Below, in pieces: positions 6,399 through 13,610 of a stretch of 15,181 bases of DNA (its first letter is position 1; every line of letters starts with the position of its first letter). The stretch is taken from NCBI GenBank assembly GCA_050289385.1, contig JBNKFQ010000120.1:1-15181 (forward strand), in the 5' to 3' direction. This DNA is from JBNKFQ01 sp050289385 (lineage in GTDB: Bacteria > Pseudomonadota > Gammaproteobacteria > Pseudomonadales > Porticoccaceae). A program made the translations under genes and the position numbers. Below the pieces are notes generated by a model. That model saw only the letters and a program-made list of their open reading frames with translations, was not told the origin of the DNA and made no database searches.

Positions 6399-7451
6399 TC
6401 ACTTGTGTTCCGTACGCTGCCCATCCAGGGCACTGTGTAGGCCGATACCCTGAAACAGGCGCCCCAGAATATCAACGCCTGTGATAATGCGCTTTTCACT
6501 GCCCCATAACAGGACGACATCCTCAACAAGCGGTGAATCTGATTGTGCCGCCGATTTATTTTTGAAAAATGAGATAACCGTACCCAGTCTTGTGGACGGG
6601 TCGGTAATAACAACCGGTATGTGGCAAAAGTCACAGGGGTCAAGCTGCTTACTACTTGCCAGATGCGCTTGCCGCAGATAATCGCTGGAATCCAGCACCC
6701 GCAGGGGGTAGCCTTCCTGGTCCACCAATATCACCCACCTGTACCTGATCGCAGCCAAACGTTGAATAAAATCCCGTTGCTGCCGTTCCGCACTATCTGC
6801 AGAAAAAAACACCGGGCGCCCGTTTTCCACAGGCAAGCTGATAATACTTTCGGCAGCAACCGCCTCCCCTTCGCCGGTTACCGGCACATCGTCAATAGCC
6901 AGAAAATTAAGCGCCCCGATACCCTCCAGAGCACTGACATCTGTATCAACGGAGTCAATATGCTTGTGTATCAATTGCCGCAAATCTCTTTCACGAAAAT
7001 ACTGAATACCTTCTTCGCCCAACCACATATCCAGCATCAACCCTGTCGGTTTTGCGATGATGTAAAGCAATATTTGATACATTCGCAACAGTGGCGAGAG
7101 TAGTGACGCCATACGCAAGGCATTTCTGGAAAAATACGCTTGCGGCAATATTTCACCACCAATTGTGATAACAAATGTAGAAAAAAGGAAAGCTGTTGCG
7201 CCAATCATTACTGAATTGGAGAACAGGGTTAACAATACATTTATAGCAACATTGCCCCACAAAACGGTGGCGAGCAAAAAGTTGGAGTCTTTACGCAGTT
7301 GCAGGACTTTTTGGGCAGCGGCGTTTCCGTTTGCCACCTCAATCTCCAAACGTAGCCGGCTAACACTGAAACACGCCAGATTGAGCCCGGAGAACATCGC
7401 CGATTGACTTAAACAAAAGATGATACCTGTCCAAATCGCATAGTTTGCCAC
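6399..7451 (-). CDS. DUF21/CNNM-type membrane protein with CBS domains (probable Mg2+-related transporter)
   Basis: This 350-residue protein starts at a GTG (7451) preceded by AGGGGGA about six bases upstream. Residues 1-150 form the CNNM (DUF21) transmembrane domain, with QSAMFSGLNLA at the start, LLATVLWGNVAINVLL, and GEILPQAYFSR, a typical signature. Residues from about 190 to 330 form a divergent CBS pair (WVILVDQEGYPLRVLD; VLLWGSEKRIITGVDILGRL). It lacks the C-terminal CorC_HlyC domain. CNNM/CorC proteins move or sense Mg2+ and bind ATP-Mg through their CBS domains. Divergent transcription from an operon with mgtE supports a magnesium role. The domain assignment is firm; transport direction and substrate are inferred. 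Confidence 0.85.
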   Translation of the reverse strand: MANYAIWTGIIFCLSQSAMFSGLNLACFSVSRLRLEIEVANGNAAAQKVLQLRKDSNFLLATVLWGNVAINVLLTLFSNSVMIGATAFLFSTFVITIGGEILPQAYFSRNALRMASLLSPLLRMYQILLYIIAKPTGLMLDMWLGEEGIQYFRERDLRQLIHKHIDSVDTDVSALEGIGALNFLAIDDVPVTGEGEAVAAESIISLPVENGRPVFFSADSAERQQRDFIQRLAAIRYRWVILVDQEGYPLRVLDSSDYLRQAHLASSKQLDPCDFCHIPVVITDPSTRLGTVISFFKNKSAAQSDSPLVEDVVLLWGSEKRIITGVDILGRLFQGIGLHSALDGQRTEHK

Positions 7452-7601
7452 ATCGTCCCCCTATCTGCTGTAACGCACAGCCTGCACGCAAACAATCGCT
7501 ACAAATGTATTTGACTGCCCCTCGCGAGAAAACTTTCAAGGCCCATTTTATACTGCTATTCTTTGAATCAATGGTGCTGTTCCACACAAGGAGCGCACAT
7601 T

Positions 7602-7652
7602 ATGTTAACGGCAGACAAGTTAAACTCACCCCGGGTGTTTACTCCCCGATGA
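7602..7652 (+). CDS. Possible 16-aa leader peptide upstream of the MscS-mgtE operon
   Basis: AAGGAG at 7588-7593 lies exactly eight bases before an ATG at 7602. The frame reads MLTADKLNSPRVFTPR and stops at 7650-7652, 22 bases before the next start codon. The 3' half has two prolines, each followed by arginine, and overlaps alternative short stems (CACC/GGTG and CGGG/CCCG around 7628-7649). Short proline-containing leader ORFs control some Mg2+ transporter genes, for example mgtL upstream of Salmonella mgtA. That is an analogy only. It may instead be a chance ORF with a good ribosome binding site. Confidence 0.4.
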   Translation: MLTADKLNSPRVFTPR

Positions 7653-7674
7653 TTTATCAGGCACGGAGAAAATT

Positions 7675-8514
7675 ATGAAAAGCGCTGCTAACTTTTCAGA
7701 ACAGTTAAAAAGCACACTTTCTGCCGTAACCAGTGACATCATAGAACATCTACCCGGTATTGTCGGCGCATTGGCATTAGTAATTGTTGGCTGGCTACTT
7801 GCACGACTGGTGCGCTTCGCCGCCACGCGCTTGTTAAATGTATTAAATCGTTTTCTGGAACGAGTGCTAACTGGACGTACTCGTGCGGTCGTTCGTTTTT
7901 CCAGCGGCATGTCTCGGCTGGTTGCTGGCATATTGTTCTGGATTACCTTGTTTATTTTTGTCACGGCAGCTCTGCGCATTGCCGGTCTTTCGGGAATTGC
8001 GACATGGCTGGAACGCATTGTCGATTATTTACCAGCCATGATGACCGGTGGCCTGATCATACTTGCCGGTTATGTGCTCGGCGCTTTGCTCAAAGATGTC
8101 ACCCTCACCGCCGCCCGCTCTGCAGAACTTGCTCAGGCCGAACTATTCAGCCGCCTGGTGCAGGTTATTACCGTGGTAACGGCACTTATTATTGGCATGG
8201 ATCAGGTCGGTGTTGATGTTACCTTCCTGACCATCATACTGGCGGTCACTACCGCCGCTCTGCTGGCAGGTTTTGCGTTGGCGTTTGGTCTGGGCGCACG
8301 CACACTGGTAAGCAATCTGATTGCTGCACATTACACCAGAGAGCTGGTTGCACCGGGTCAGAAGGTACGCATTGGAGAATGGGAGGGTTCCATCCTGGAC
8401 GTATCGGTTACCACCGTAATTATTGACACTCCGGAGGGGCGTGTATCCATACCGGCAAAACTTTGCCAGGAACAGGCGGTAACACTGATCATGGCGGACT
8501 CTGACAATGAATGA
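7675..8514 (+). CDS. MscS-like mechanosensitive ion channel family protein
   Basis: This 279-residue protein has a GGAG ribosome binding site six bases before its ATG. It contains four to five hydrophobic segments: about 27-50, 78-102, 115-140, 158-178 and a glycine/alanine-rich pore-like helix at 183-208 (AALLAGFALAFGLGARTLVSNLIAAH). A beta domain follows from about 220 (GQKVRIGEWEGSILDVSVTTVIIDTPEGRVSIPAK), typical of MscS. The terminal alpha/beta domain of E. coli MscS is missing, and extra N-terminal helices of the conserved-TM-helix type are present. Such channels release solutes when membrane tension rises. Its stop overlaps the next start by eight bases, so it is translated with the MgtE-like genes. 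A non-mechanical regulatory or ion-specific role is possible. Confidence 0.85.
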   Translation: MKSAANFSEQLKSTLSAVTSDIIEHLPGIVGALALVIVGWLLARLVRFAATRLLNVLNRFLERVLTGRTRAVVRFSSGMSRLVAGILFWITLFIFVTAALRIAGLSGIATWLERIVDYLPAMMTGGLIILAGYVLGALLKDVTLTAARSAELAQAELFSRLVQVITVVTALIIGMDQVGVDVTFLTIILAVTTAALLAGFALAFGLGARTLVSNLIAAHYTRELVAPGQKVRIGEWEGSILDVSVTTVIIDTPEGRVSIPAKLCQEQAVTLIMADSDNE

Positions 8515-9377
8515 TTCGACCGTACTCAGCCTGACATTTCTGGAGTACCAGCCAAAAGCCGCTGCGACGATTTTGCAAGAGTTTGCCCCCGAACAGGTCG
8601 TTGAGTTTATAGAACAAACACCTGTTCCTGTGCTGGTGCCGGTTGTTAACAATATGGCGAGTTGGCCCGCAGCCAGACTCCTTTCTGTTATGTCACAACA
8701 CATAGCTGCCGACGTGTTGCACAAAATGCCTGCCAATGATGCAGAAACCCTGTTGCGCCTTATGCCGGACAAGCAACGTAACGCCATTCTCAAACATATG
8801 CCCGAAGATATGGCAAAAAATTACACTCACAAATTAATCTATCCGGTCACTACAGTCGGCGCCTGGATGGACACTACTGTACCTTCGTTTACAACAGACA
8901 GTTCCGTTAACCATTGCCTGGATATGGTTAAACGCCAAAAAAGCCATCTTGGCGGTGTAATAATTGTAGTAGACAACAAAAAAATTCTTGTGGGCCTGGT
9001 AGAGGTAGAAAAACTGATTACCAGTGACGGCGGCCAGAAATTGGCCGACTTGCTGGACACAGGCGTAGAGCCACTGCCGGCCAGTGGCAACATTGTGGGA
9101 AGTGGAAGAACACCAGGGGTGGACCCGGTTTCCCGCATTACCGGTAACCGATCACAACAATATTGTACTGGGTGCGCTGACTCATGGTGCCTTGCGAGCG
9201 GGCACCGCAAAATCTGCACATCAAACTGGCAATATTCCGAGGTTTCCTCTGGTTACAGAAATAGGCAGATCTTTTCTGGTGTCGTTAAGCGGGCTGCTGC
9301 AGGTAATTTCTGGCCCTGCCAATACCACCCCCAAATCCTTGCGAGCCATGCAATCAGAAACCCGAGAAGATAACTGA
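8507..9377 (+). pseudogene. MgtE-like N-plus-CBS protein without membrane domain, interrupted by a +1 frameshift
   Basis: From the ATG at 8507, about 193 residues read as an MgtE N-domain (helical hairpins, HKMPANDAETLLRLMPDKQR) and the first CBS motif (GGVIIVVDNKKILVGLVEV). Near 9083-9092 the CBS homology passes to the next frame, where ATLWEVEEHQGWTRFPALPV and DHNNIVLGALTH form the second CBS motif. One extra base, for example one G of the GG at 9086-9087, explains the shift. The restored frame would encode about 289 residues and stop at TGA 9375-9377, overlapping the next ATG in TGATG. That coupling supports the second frame being ancestral. Unshifted, frame one runs on as unrelated sequence to 9373. 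The usual YPENSAG signature is degenerate (YPVTTVG). No transmembrane domain follows, so an intact form would be a soluble partner or regulator of MgtE. A sequencing error is possible. Confidence 0.75.
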
Positions 9378-10684
9378 TGAGTACCGAAACTTCGAAAGTA
9401 CTGGCAGTTCTCAACCGGCATTTTTTGCAGGACTATCCTGCCGACGCTGCCATCCATATCGAATCCATGGCGGTAAATGACATTTTACCTTCTCTTGTTG
9501 AGCAACCCGCCCATGTGCTGGTTCCGGTATGGGCGAAGCTGGTGCCCCGCTTTGCGGCTGAACTGACTCTATGCCTGCCCGATAATCTTGCCAAACAAAT
9601 CCTGACAGAAATCACCCCCGATACTGCCGTCAGAATTCTGACACAAATGAATGAAGGTCAACGCGCCAAATTGCTTGGCCTGCTCGATCAGACAATAAAA
9701 TATGAACTCATTCATCTGATGTCTTATCCGGAAAATTCTGCCGGGCGCCTGATGGATACTCGAATTCCCTCATACCGGGGGTCAATGCAAGCTGGCAAGG
9801 TACTGGATTCGCTACGCAAAGCCAAAATGAAAACGGCTCGCTCCCTGTTTATTGTAGATTCAGGCGGTAAAATTATTGCTCGTGTGCTGCTGCAAGACCT
9901 CGCTCTGGCAGACCCGTCAGCAACGCTGGAGAGCCTCTCGCAACCGGTTCGGGCAACTGTGCTGGCGACAGTTAGCCACGAAGATGTTGCCGATGTATTT
10001 GCCAAATACGCCCTGCTGGACTTGCCAGTGGTTGATCTGAATGGCGTTATGCTTGGCGTCATTGTCCACTCCAGCCTGATGCAAACCGCCCAGGAAAACA
10101 GTGCTTCCGATATTCAGGCCATGGTGGGTGCCAGCAGAGAGGAACGGGCATTATCGAAGCCCTTGTTCGCCGTAAAAAAGAGAATGCCCTGGTTACAAAT
10201 TAATCTGTTAACGGCATTTTGGGCAGCAGCTGTGGTTGGTATTTTTGAAAATACCATTGCACAATTTACTGCCCTGGCTATATTACTGCCCGTGGTGGCT
10301 GGCCAATCAGGCAACGCCGGTGCACAAGCGCTGGCAGTAACCATGCGCGGCCTGGCTCTCAGGGAAATTACCATTCGCCACTGGTATGCCGTGATGTTCA
10401 AGGAAGTTCGAGTTGGCTTTCTCAATGGCCTTTGTATTGCGGTAACATGCGGTTTGGGGGTATATATCTGGAGCGGATCATTGGGGCTGGTGGTTGTGAT
10501 TGGTGCTTCGATGATATTTGCAATGATTACCGCAGGATTCGCCGGTGCTATAGTGCCGATTACTCTGGTACGCCTGGGGCAGGATCCGGCCCAGGCGTCA
10601 TCCATAGTTTTGACAACGGTAACCGATGTCGCAGGATTTTTCTCTTTCCTGGGCATTGCAACACTTTTAATGAATTTTTTATAA
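9377..10684 (+). CDS. mgtE: Magnesium transporter/channel MgtE
   Basis: This 435-residue protein has all three MgtE parts. The helical N domain is about 1-120, ending in SYPENSAGRLMD (116-127), the family signature. A CBS pair spans about 130-245 (RSLFIVDSGGKIIARVLLQD; LPVVDLNGVMLGVIVH). The five-helix membrane domain is about 275-435. The pore region carries LPVVAGQSGNAGAQALAV (314-331) and TTVTDVAGFF with Asp417, equivalent to the Mg2+-coordinating Asp432 of Thermus thermophilus MgtE. In that protein Mg2+ bound to the N and CBS domains closes the channel. The start overlaps the previous stop by one base. A 25-base gap precedes the rimB-like gene. The presence of an extra N-CBS gene immediately upstream is unusual. 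Confidence 0.95.
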   Translation: MSTETSKVLAVLNRHFLQDYPADAAIHIESMAVNDILPSLVEQPAHVLVPVWAKLVPRFAAELTLCLPDNLAKQILTEITPDTAVRILTQMNEGQRAKLLGLLDQTIKYELIHLMSYPENSAGRLMDTRIPSYRGSMQAGKVLDSLRKAKMKTARSLFIVDSGGKIIARVLLQDLALADPSATLESLSQPVRATVLATVSHEDVADVFAKYALLDLPVVDLNGVMLGVIVHSSLMQTAQENSASDIQAMVGASREERALSKPLFAVKKRMPWLQINLLTAFWAAAVVGIFENTIAQFTALAILLPVVAGQSGNAGAQALAVTMRGLALREITIRHWYAVMFKEVRVGFLNGLCIAVTCGLGVYIWSGSLGLVVVIGASMIFAMITAGFAGAIVPITLVRLGQDPAQASSIVLTTVTDVAGFFSFLGIATLLMNFL

Positions 10685-10709
10685 CGACAAATATAATGAA
10701 ACAAGCATA

Positions 10710-11198
10710 ATGAAAAAAAATATATCAAAATTGGTTATTGGCTGGCGCGAATGGTGTGCCCTGCCCGACCTTGAACTTCCGGGAGTACTGGCAAAAATAG
10801 ATACCGGCGCAAAAACATCTGCATTACATGCGTTCAAGATCAAAAAGTTTTCGCGCGCAGGGAAACCCTGGGTACGTTTTGCTGTACACCCGATACAACG
10901 ACACCGACACCCGGAAATCTATTGCGAATCTCCAATTCTGGATATACGGGATGTAACAAGTTCCAATGGCGCCAGAGAAAGTCGTATTGTCATTAACACT
11001 ACTATGGCATTTGGACCTCACACTTTTTTAACAGAACTGACACTAACCAATCGGGATGAAATGGGGTATCGCATGCTTATTGGCAGGCAATCACTGACAA
11101 AGCGTTTTCTGGTTGATCCCGGTTTATCGCTTACCCTTGGTGACCGAGATGAAGAAAACCTTTACCCCGAATTAAAACACTCAGGAGAGATGCCATGA
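10710..11198 (+). CDS. rimB: RimB-like ATP-dependent zinc protease family protein (retropepsin fold)
   Basis: This 162-residue protein contains AKIDTGAKTSALHA (active-site-like Asp31-Thr-Gly), ending in a second strand motif YRMLIGRQSLTKRFLVDPG. This is the hallmark of the so-called putative ATP-dependent zinc protease family (PF05618), which structurally resembles single-domain retroviral aspartic proteases. In Pseudomonas fluorescens the homologue RimB works with RimK to remodel glutamate tails on ribosomal protein S6. The ATG lies 25 bases after mgtE with no strong Shine-Dalgarno sequence, and the stop overlaps the rimK start as ATGA (11195-11198). Confidence in the family is high; the substrate is inferred from the neighbour. 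No zinc-binding signature is evident. Confidence 0.85.
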   Translation: MKKNISKLVIGWREWCALPDLELPGVLAKIDTGAKTSALHAFKIKKFSRAGKPWVRFAVHPIQRHRHPEIYCESPILDIRDVTSSNGARESRIVINTTMAFGPHTFLTELTLTNRDEMGYRMLIGRQSLTKRFLVDPGLSLTLGDRDEENLYPELKHSGEMP

Positions 11199-12106
11199 AT
11201 ATTGCTATTCTATCGCGCAAAAAATCATTGTATTCCACTCGCCGCCTGGTGGAAGCCGCTGAAGCAAGGGGGCATACCGTTCGGGTTCTGGACCACCTTC
11301 ACTGCTTTATGGATATTACTTCCGACAAACCCAGCATTCACTACAAAGATGAAGAGTTTGATAAAAATGTCTTTGATGCTGTTATTCCGCGAATTGGCGC
11401 CTCAGTTACGTTTTACGGAACAGCGGTAGTACGCCAGTTTGAAATGATGAACGTGTACAGTGTCAATGAATCGGTAGCTATCTCTCGCGCCCGTGACAAG
11501 TTACGTTCCCTGCAACTGTTATCAAGAAAAAACATCGGCATCCCGGCCACAGCCTTTGCACATTCCCCCGATGATATTGGCGGTGTCATCAGGGAAGTTG
11601 GCGGCGCTCCGTGTGTTATTAAACTTTTGGAGGGAACACAGGGCATCGGTGTTGTACTGGCAGAAACAAGGAAAGCGGCAGAAAGCGTCATTCAGGCATT
11701 CATGGGCCTGAAATCCAACATTTTAGTCCAGGAGTTTATTAAAGAAGCAGGCGGTTCAGATTTGCGCTGCTTTGTAGTGGGTGGCAAAGTTATTGCGGCG
11801 ATGCAACGGCAAGCACCAGAGGGTGAATTTCGTTCAAATATTCATCGCGGCGGCTCCGCGCAACTGGCCAAACTGACAGCAGCCGAACGGCGAACAGCCG
11901 TCAATGCGGCAAAAGCCATGGGGCTTAATGTGTGTGGTGTAGACCTGCTCAGGTCTGACCGGGGTCCGTTGGTTATGGAAGTTAATTCTTCTCCCGGACT
12001 GGAAGGTATTGAGGGGGCGACACAAAAAGATATCGCCGGGCTCATTATTGAATTTATCGAAAATAATGCCAAACCGAACCGAACCAGAACACGAGGCAAG
12101 GGTTAA
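11195..12106 (+). CDS. rimK: RimK, ribosomal protein S6 glutamate ligase (ATP-grasp)
   Basis: At 303 residues this matches E. coli RimK (300). The N-terminal domain (1-100) includes DAVIPRIGASVTFYG and NESVAISRARDKLRSLQLLS. The ATP-grasp core follows, with VIKLLEGTQGIGVVLAE (Lys143, glycine-rich loop), VQEFIKEAGGSDLRCFVVGG, RGGSA, GVDLLRSDRGPLVMEVNSSP (Asp250, and Glu262 and Asn264 for Mg2+). RimK uses ATP to add glutamates to the C-terminus of ribosomal protein S6 and can form poly-alpha-glutamate. Its start overlaps the rimB stop and its stop overlaps the next start in TAATG, so the three proteins should be made together. The Arg/Lys-rich C-tail (RTRTRGKG) is short and basic. Confidence 0.93.
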   Translation: MNIAILSRKKSLYSTRRLVEAAEARGHTVRVLDHLHCFMDITSDKPSIHYKDEEFDKNVFDAVIPRIGASVTFYGTAVVRQFEMMNVYSVNESVAISRARDKLRSLQLLSRKNIGIPATAFAHSPDDIGGVIREVGGAPCVIKLLEGTQGIGVVLAETRKAAESVIQAFMGLKSNILVQEFIKEAGGSDLRCFVVGGKVIAAMQRQAPEGEFRSNIHRGGSAQLAKLTAAERRTAVNAAKAMGLNVCGVDLLRSDRGPLVMEVNSSPGLEGIEGATQKDIAGLIIEFIENNAKPNRTRTRGKG

Positions 12107-13155
12107 TGGCACGAGCCCCTTTCGAGATTTGCGGAACCTCAATTGCTCCCGGCGACAGGGCAACACTGGCGTTGCCGGTGCCAAGCCAGTCTTCTTACAT
12201 AGAACTGTCAATGCCAATCCACGTCATTCATGGCAAACGAGACGGCCCCGTGGTATTTATTTCTGCCGCTATACACGGCGATGAAATTAATGGCATTGAA
12301 ATTATTCGCCGTATTCGACACACCAAAGCGATGAACAACTTGAGGGGTACGCTGATATGCGTACCCATCGTAAACGTTTATGGCTTTTTTAATCACACCC
12401 GCTACCTTCCCGACCGGCGCGACTTGAATCGCTCTTTTCCGGGATCAAAACATGGCTCGCTGGCAGCAAGAGTGGCATATATTTTTGGCGAAGAAATCGT
12501 CAAAAAAGCAAGCTATGGAATAGACCTGCATACCGGTTCAAATCACCGGACCAATTTACCGCATATACGAGCCGATCTGGACAGCCCTGAATGCGCCAGA
12601 CTGGCAAAGGCTTTTGGTACACCGGTTATTATTAATGCCAACTTGCGAGATGGTTCATTGCGGCAATATGCCCTCGAAAATGAGCTAACCATGTTACTTT
12701 ACGAAGCTGGTGAGGGCTTGCGCTTTGACAACCTGTCTATTCGCGCAGGCGTTCGGGGTATTCTGAATGTATTGCGGGCCCTGAAAATGCTGCCGCAACG
12801 AAAAAAATCTCACGAACACAGAGTTATCGAAGCACGTTCTTCCCGATGGATCAGAGCCCATCAGGCGGGTTTGTTGCGCATTGAAACGCCGTTGGGCGCC
12901 CGGGTAGAAAAAGGACAGGTTATCGGAAAAATCGCCGACAATGTCGGCGATAATGAAACCAACGTCACCTCTCCGGTAACCGGTATTATTATTGGCCGCA
13001 ATAGCCTGCCAGTAATAAATGAAGGGGATGCGTTATTTCACATTGCCCTGTTTGACAATTCTGCGCATGTCGAAAGAGCAATTGAAGACTTTCAAGGCCT
13101 TCACATTGAAGGCCTTGGCGAGGGTGATTACCCGGATGACCCTGCCGTCCTGTAA
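12106..13155 (+). CDS. RimK-associated aspartoacylase/succinylglutamate desuccinylase-like metallo-hydrolase
   Basis: This 349-residue protein has the zinc carboxypeptidase-like fold of AstE/AspA: AAIHGDEING with His57 and Glu60 as zinc ligands, DRRDLNRSFPG (103-113) for substrate binding, and DLHTG with His142 as third ligand. From about residue 270 a small beta-sandwich domain follows (IETPLGARVEKGQVIGKI and TSPVTGIIIG), as in biotinyl/lipoyl-like C-terminal domains of this family. Members remove acyl or amino-acid groups from glutamate or aspartate derivatives. Location directly after rimK (one-base overlap) suggests it hydrolyses glutamyl or N-acylglutamyl bonds made or used by RimK. This is inferred. 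It is the last gene of the operon. AstE itself is unlikely because no arginine succinyltransferase-pathway genes are nearby. Confidence 0.87.
   Translation: MARAPFEICGTSIAPGDRATLALPVPSQSSYIELSMPIHVIHGKRDGPVVFISAAIHGDEINGIEIIRRIRHTKAMNNLRGTLICVPIVNVYGFFNHTRYLPDRRDLNRSFPGSKHGSLAARVAYIFGEEIVKKASYGIDLHTGSNHRTNLPHIRADLDSPECARLAKAFGTPVIINANLRDGSLRQYALENELTMLLYEAGEGLRFDNLSIRAGVRGILNVLRALKMLPQRKKSHEHRVIEARSSRWIRAHQAGLLRIETPLGARVEKGQVIGKIADNVGDNETNVTSPVTGIIIGRNSLPVINEGDALFHIALFDNSAHVERAIEDFQGLHIEGLGEGDYPDDPAVL
12931..12951. repeat. Perfect 9-bp hairpin with 3-base loop inside the aspartoacylase-like gene
   Basis: ATCGCCGAC (12931-12939) and GTCGGCGAT (12943-12951) are exact reverse complements around AAT. 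It lies in codons for KIADNVGDNE. The stem is stable and G/C rich but has no T-run, so it is not a classical terminator. Confidence 0.8.
13093..13117. repeat. Perfect 11-bp hairpin with 3-base loop near the operon's 3' end
   Basis: CAAGGCCTTCA (13093-13103) and TGAAGGCCTTG (13107-13117) are exact reverse complements around CAT, about 35 bases before the last stop codon. It is followed by GCGAGGGT rather than a T-run, so it might stabilise the 3' end of the mRNA or slow ribosomes rather than end transcription. Confidence 0.8.
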
Positions 13156-13226
13156 CCATCAAAATGGCATGAATTGTCCTTTTGCATTCAGGTAGGTTAA
13201 TTGGAAATGCCCTGCATCTGTCAGCG

Positions 13227-13340
13227 TCACCTGAAATGTGCATTCATCCACGCAGCCCAGCGCTCAAATAAATCGTACTGGTGAACAGGGTAGGCCGGAA
13301 AGTCGCCGGGTAGTGGGTAGAGCCATAAAAAGTCAGGTCG
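13227..13340 (-). pseudogene. Possible C-terminal remnant of a hydrolase-like gene
   Basis: After a stop at 13341-13343, the minus strand reads 37 codons beginning RPDFLWLYPLPGDFPAYP and ending FERWAAWMNAHFR before a TGA at 13227-13229. The ending W.AWMNAHF resembles C-terminal helices of alpha/beta hydrolases or S9 peptidases (for example ..AWF..HL). No start codon or ribosome binding site belongs to it. It may be the remains of a decayed gene, or chance. Confidence 0.3.
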
Positions 13341-13532
13341 CTACGCTATGAATATCACTTGCAACAAGAAACACGGAGTCTGTTGACCACTTGACGCGCC
13401 ACGGGAATTTCAGCGAAACTATGCGGTCATTGTGTGTTCCACATCAGGACAAGTCCCAATACCCTGCTCTAAATCAAGCACTAACTTGTAACGGCAATCC
13501 GGTAGTAGCCTGCCCGCACAAATAATCAGGAT

Positions 13533-13570
13533 CCGACAATGTGATGCAGAGTCCTGGCACCAATTGTCGG
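13533..13570. repeat. 8-bp inverted repeat upstream of the S9 peptidase
   Basis: CCGACAAT (13533-13540) and ATTGTCGG (13563-13570) are exact reverse complements separated by 22 bases, ending 40 bases before the peptidase start. The spacing would suit a paired operator site or a leader stem-loop. No regulator is encoded nearby. Confidence 0.5.
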
Positions 13571-13610
13571 GTTCAGACATCATAACTTTATTTACACAAG
13601 GACAATAACC

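Larger units (their letters stand above)
13156..13610. other. 455-bp intergenic region before the S9 peptidase
   Basis: It separates the end of the rim cluster from the peptidase gene. It holds a short minus-strand frame that may be a gene remnant (13227-13340), a perfect 8-bp inverted repeat (13533-13570) and presumably the peptidase promoter, for which no good -35/-10 pair is visible. No U-tailed terminator was found after 13155. Confidence 0.45.

Noticed and set aside
7510..7555. TTGACT (7511-7516) and TATACT (7549-7554) as a promoter pair
   Set aside because: The spacing is 32 bases, far beyond 16-18; neither box has a good partner at the right distance.
7452..7601. Search for an M-box (ykoK) magnesium riboswitch upstream of the MscS-mgtE operon
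   Set aside because: None of the conserved M-box blocks I know were recognised and no large multi-stem layout is evident.
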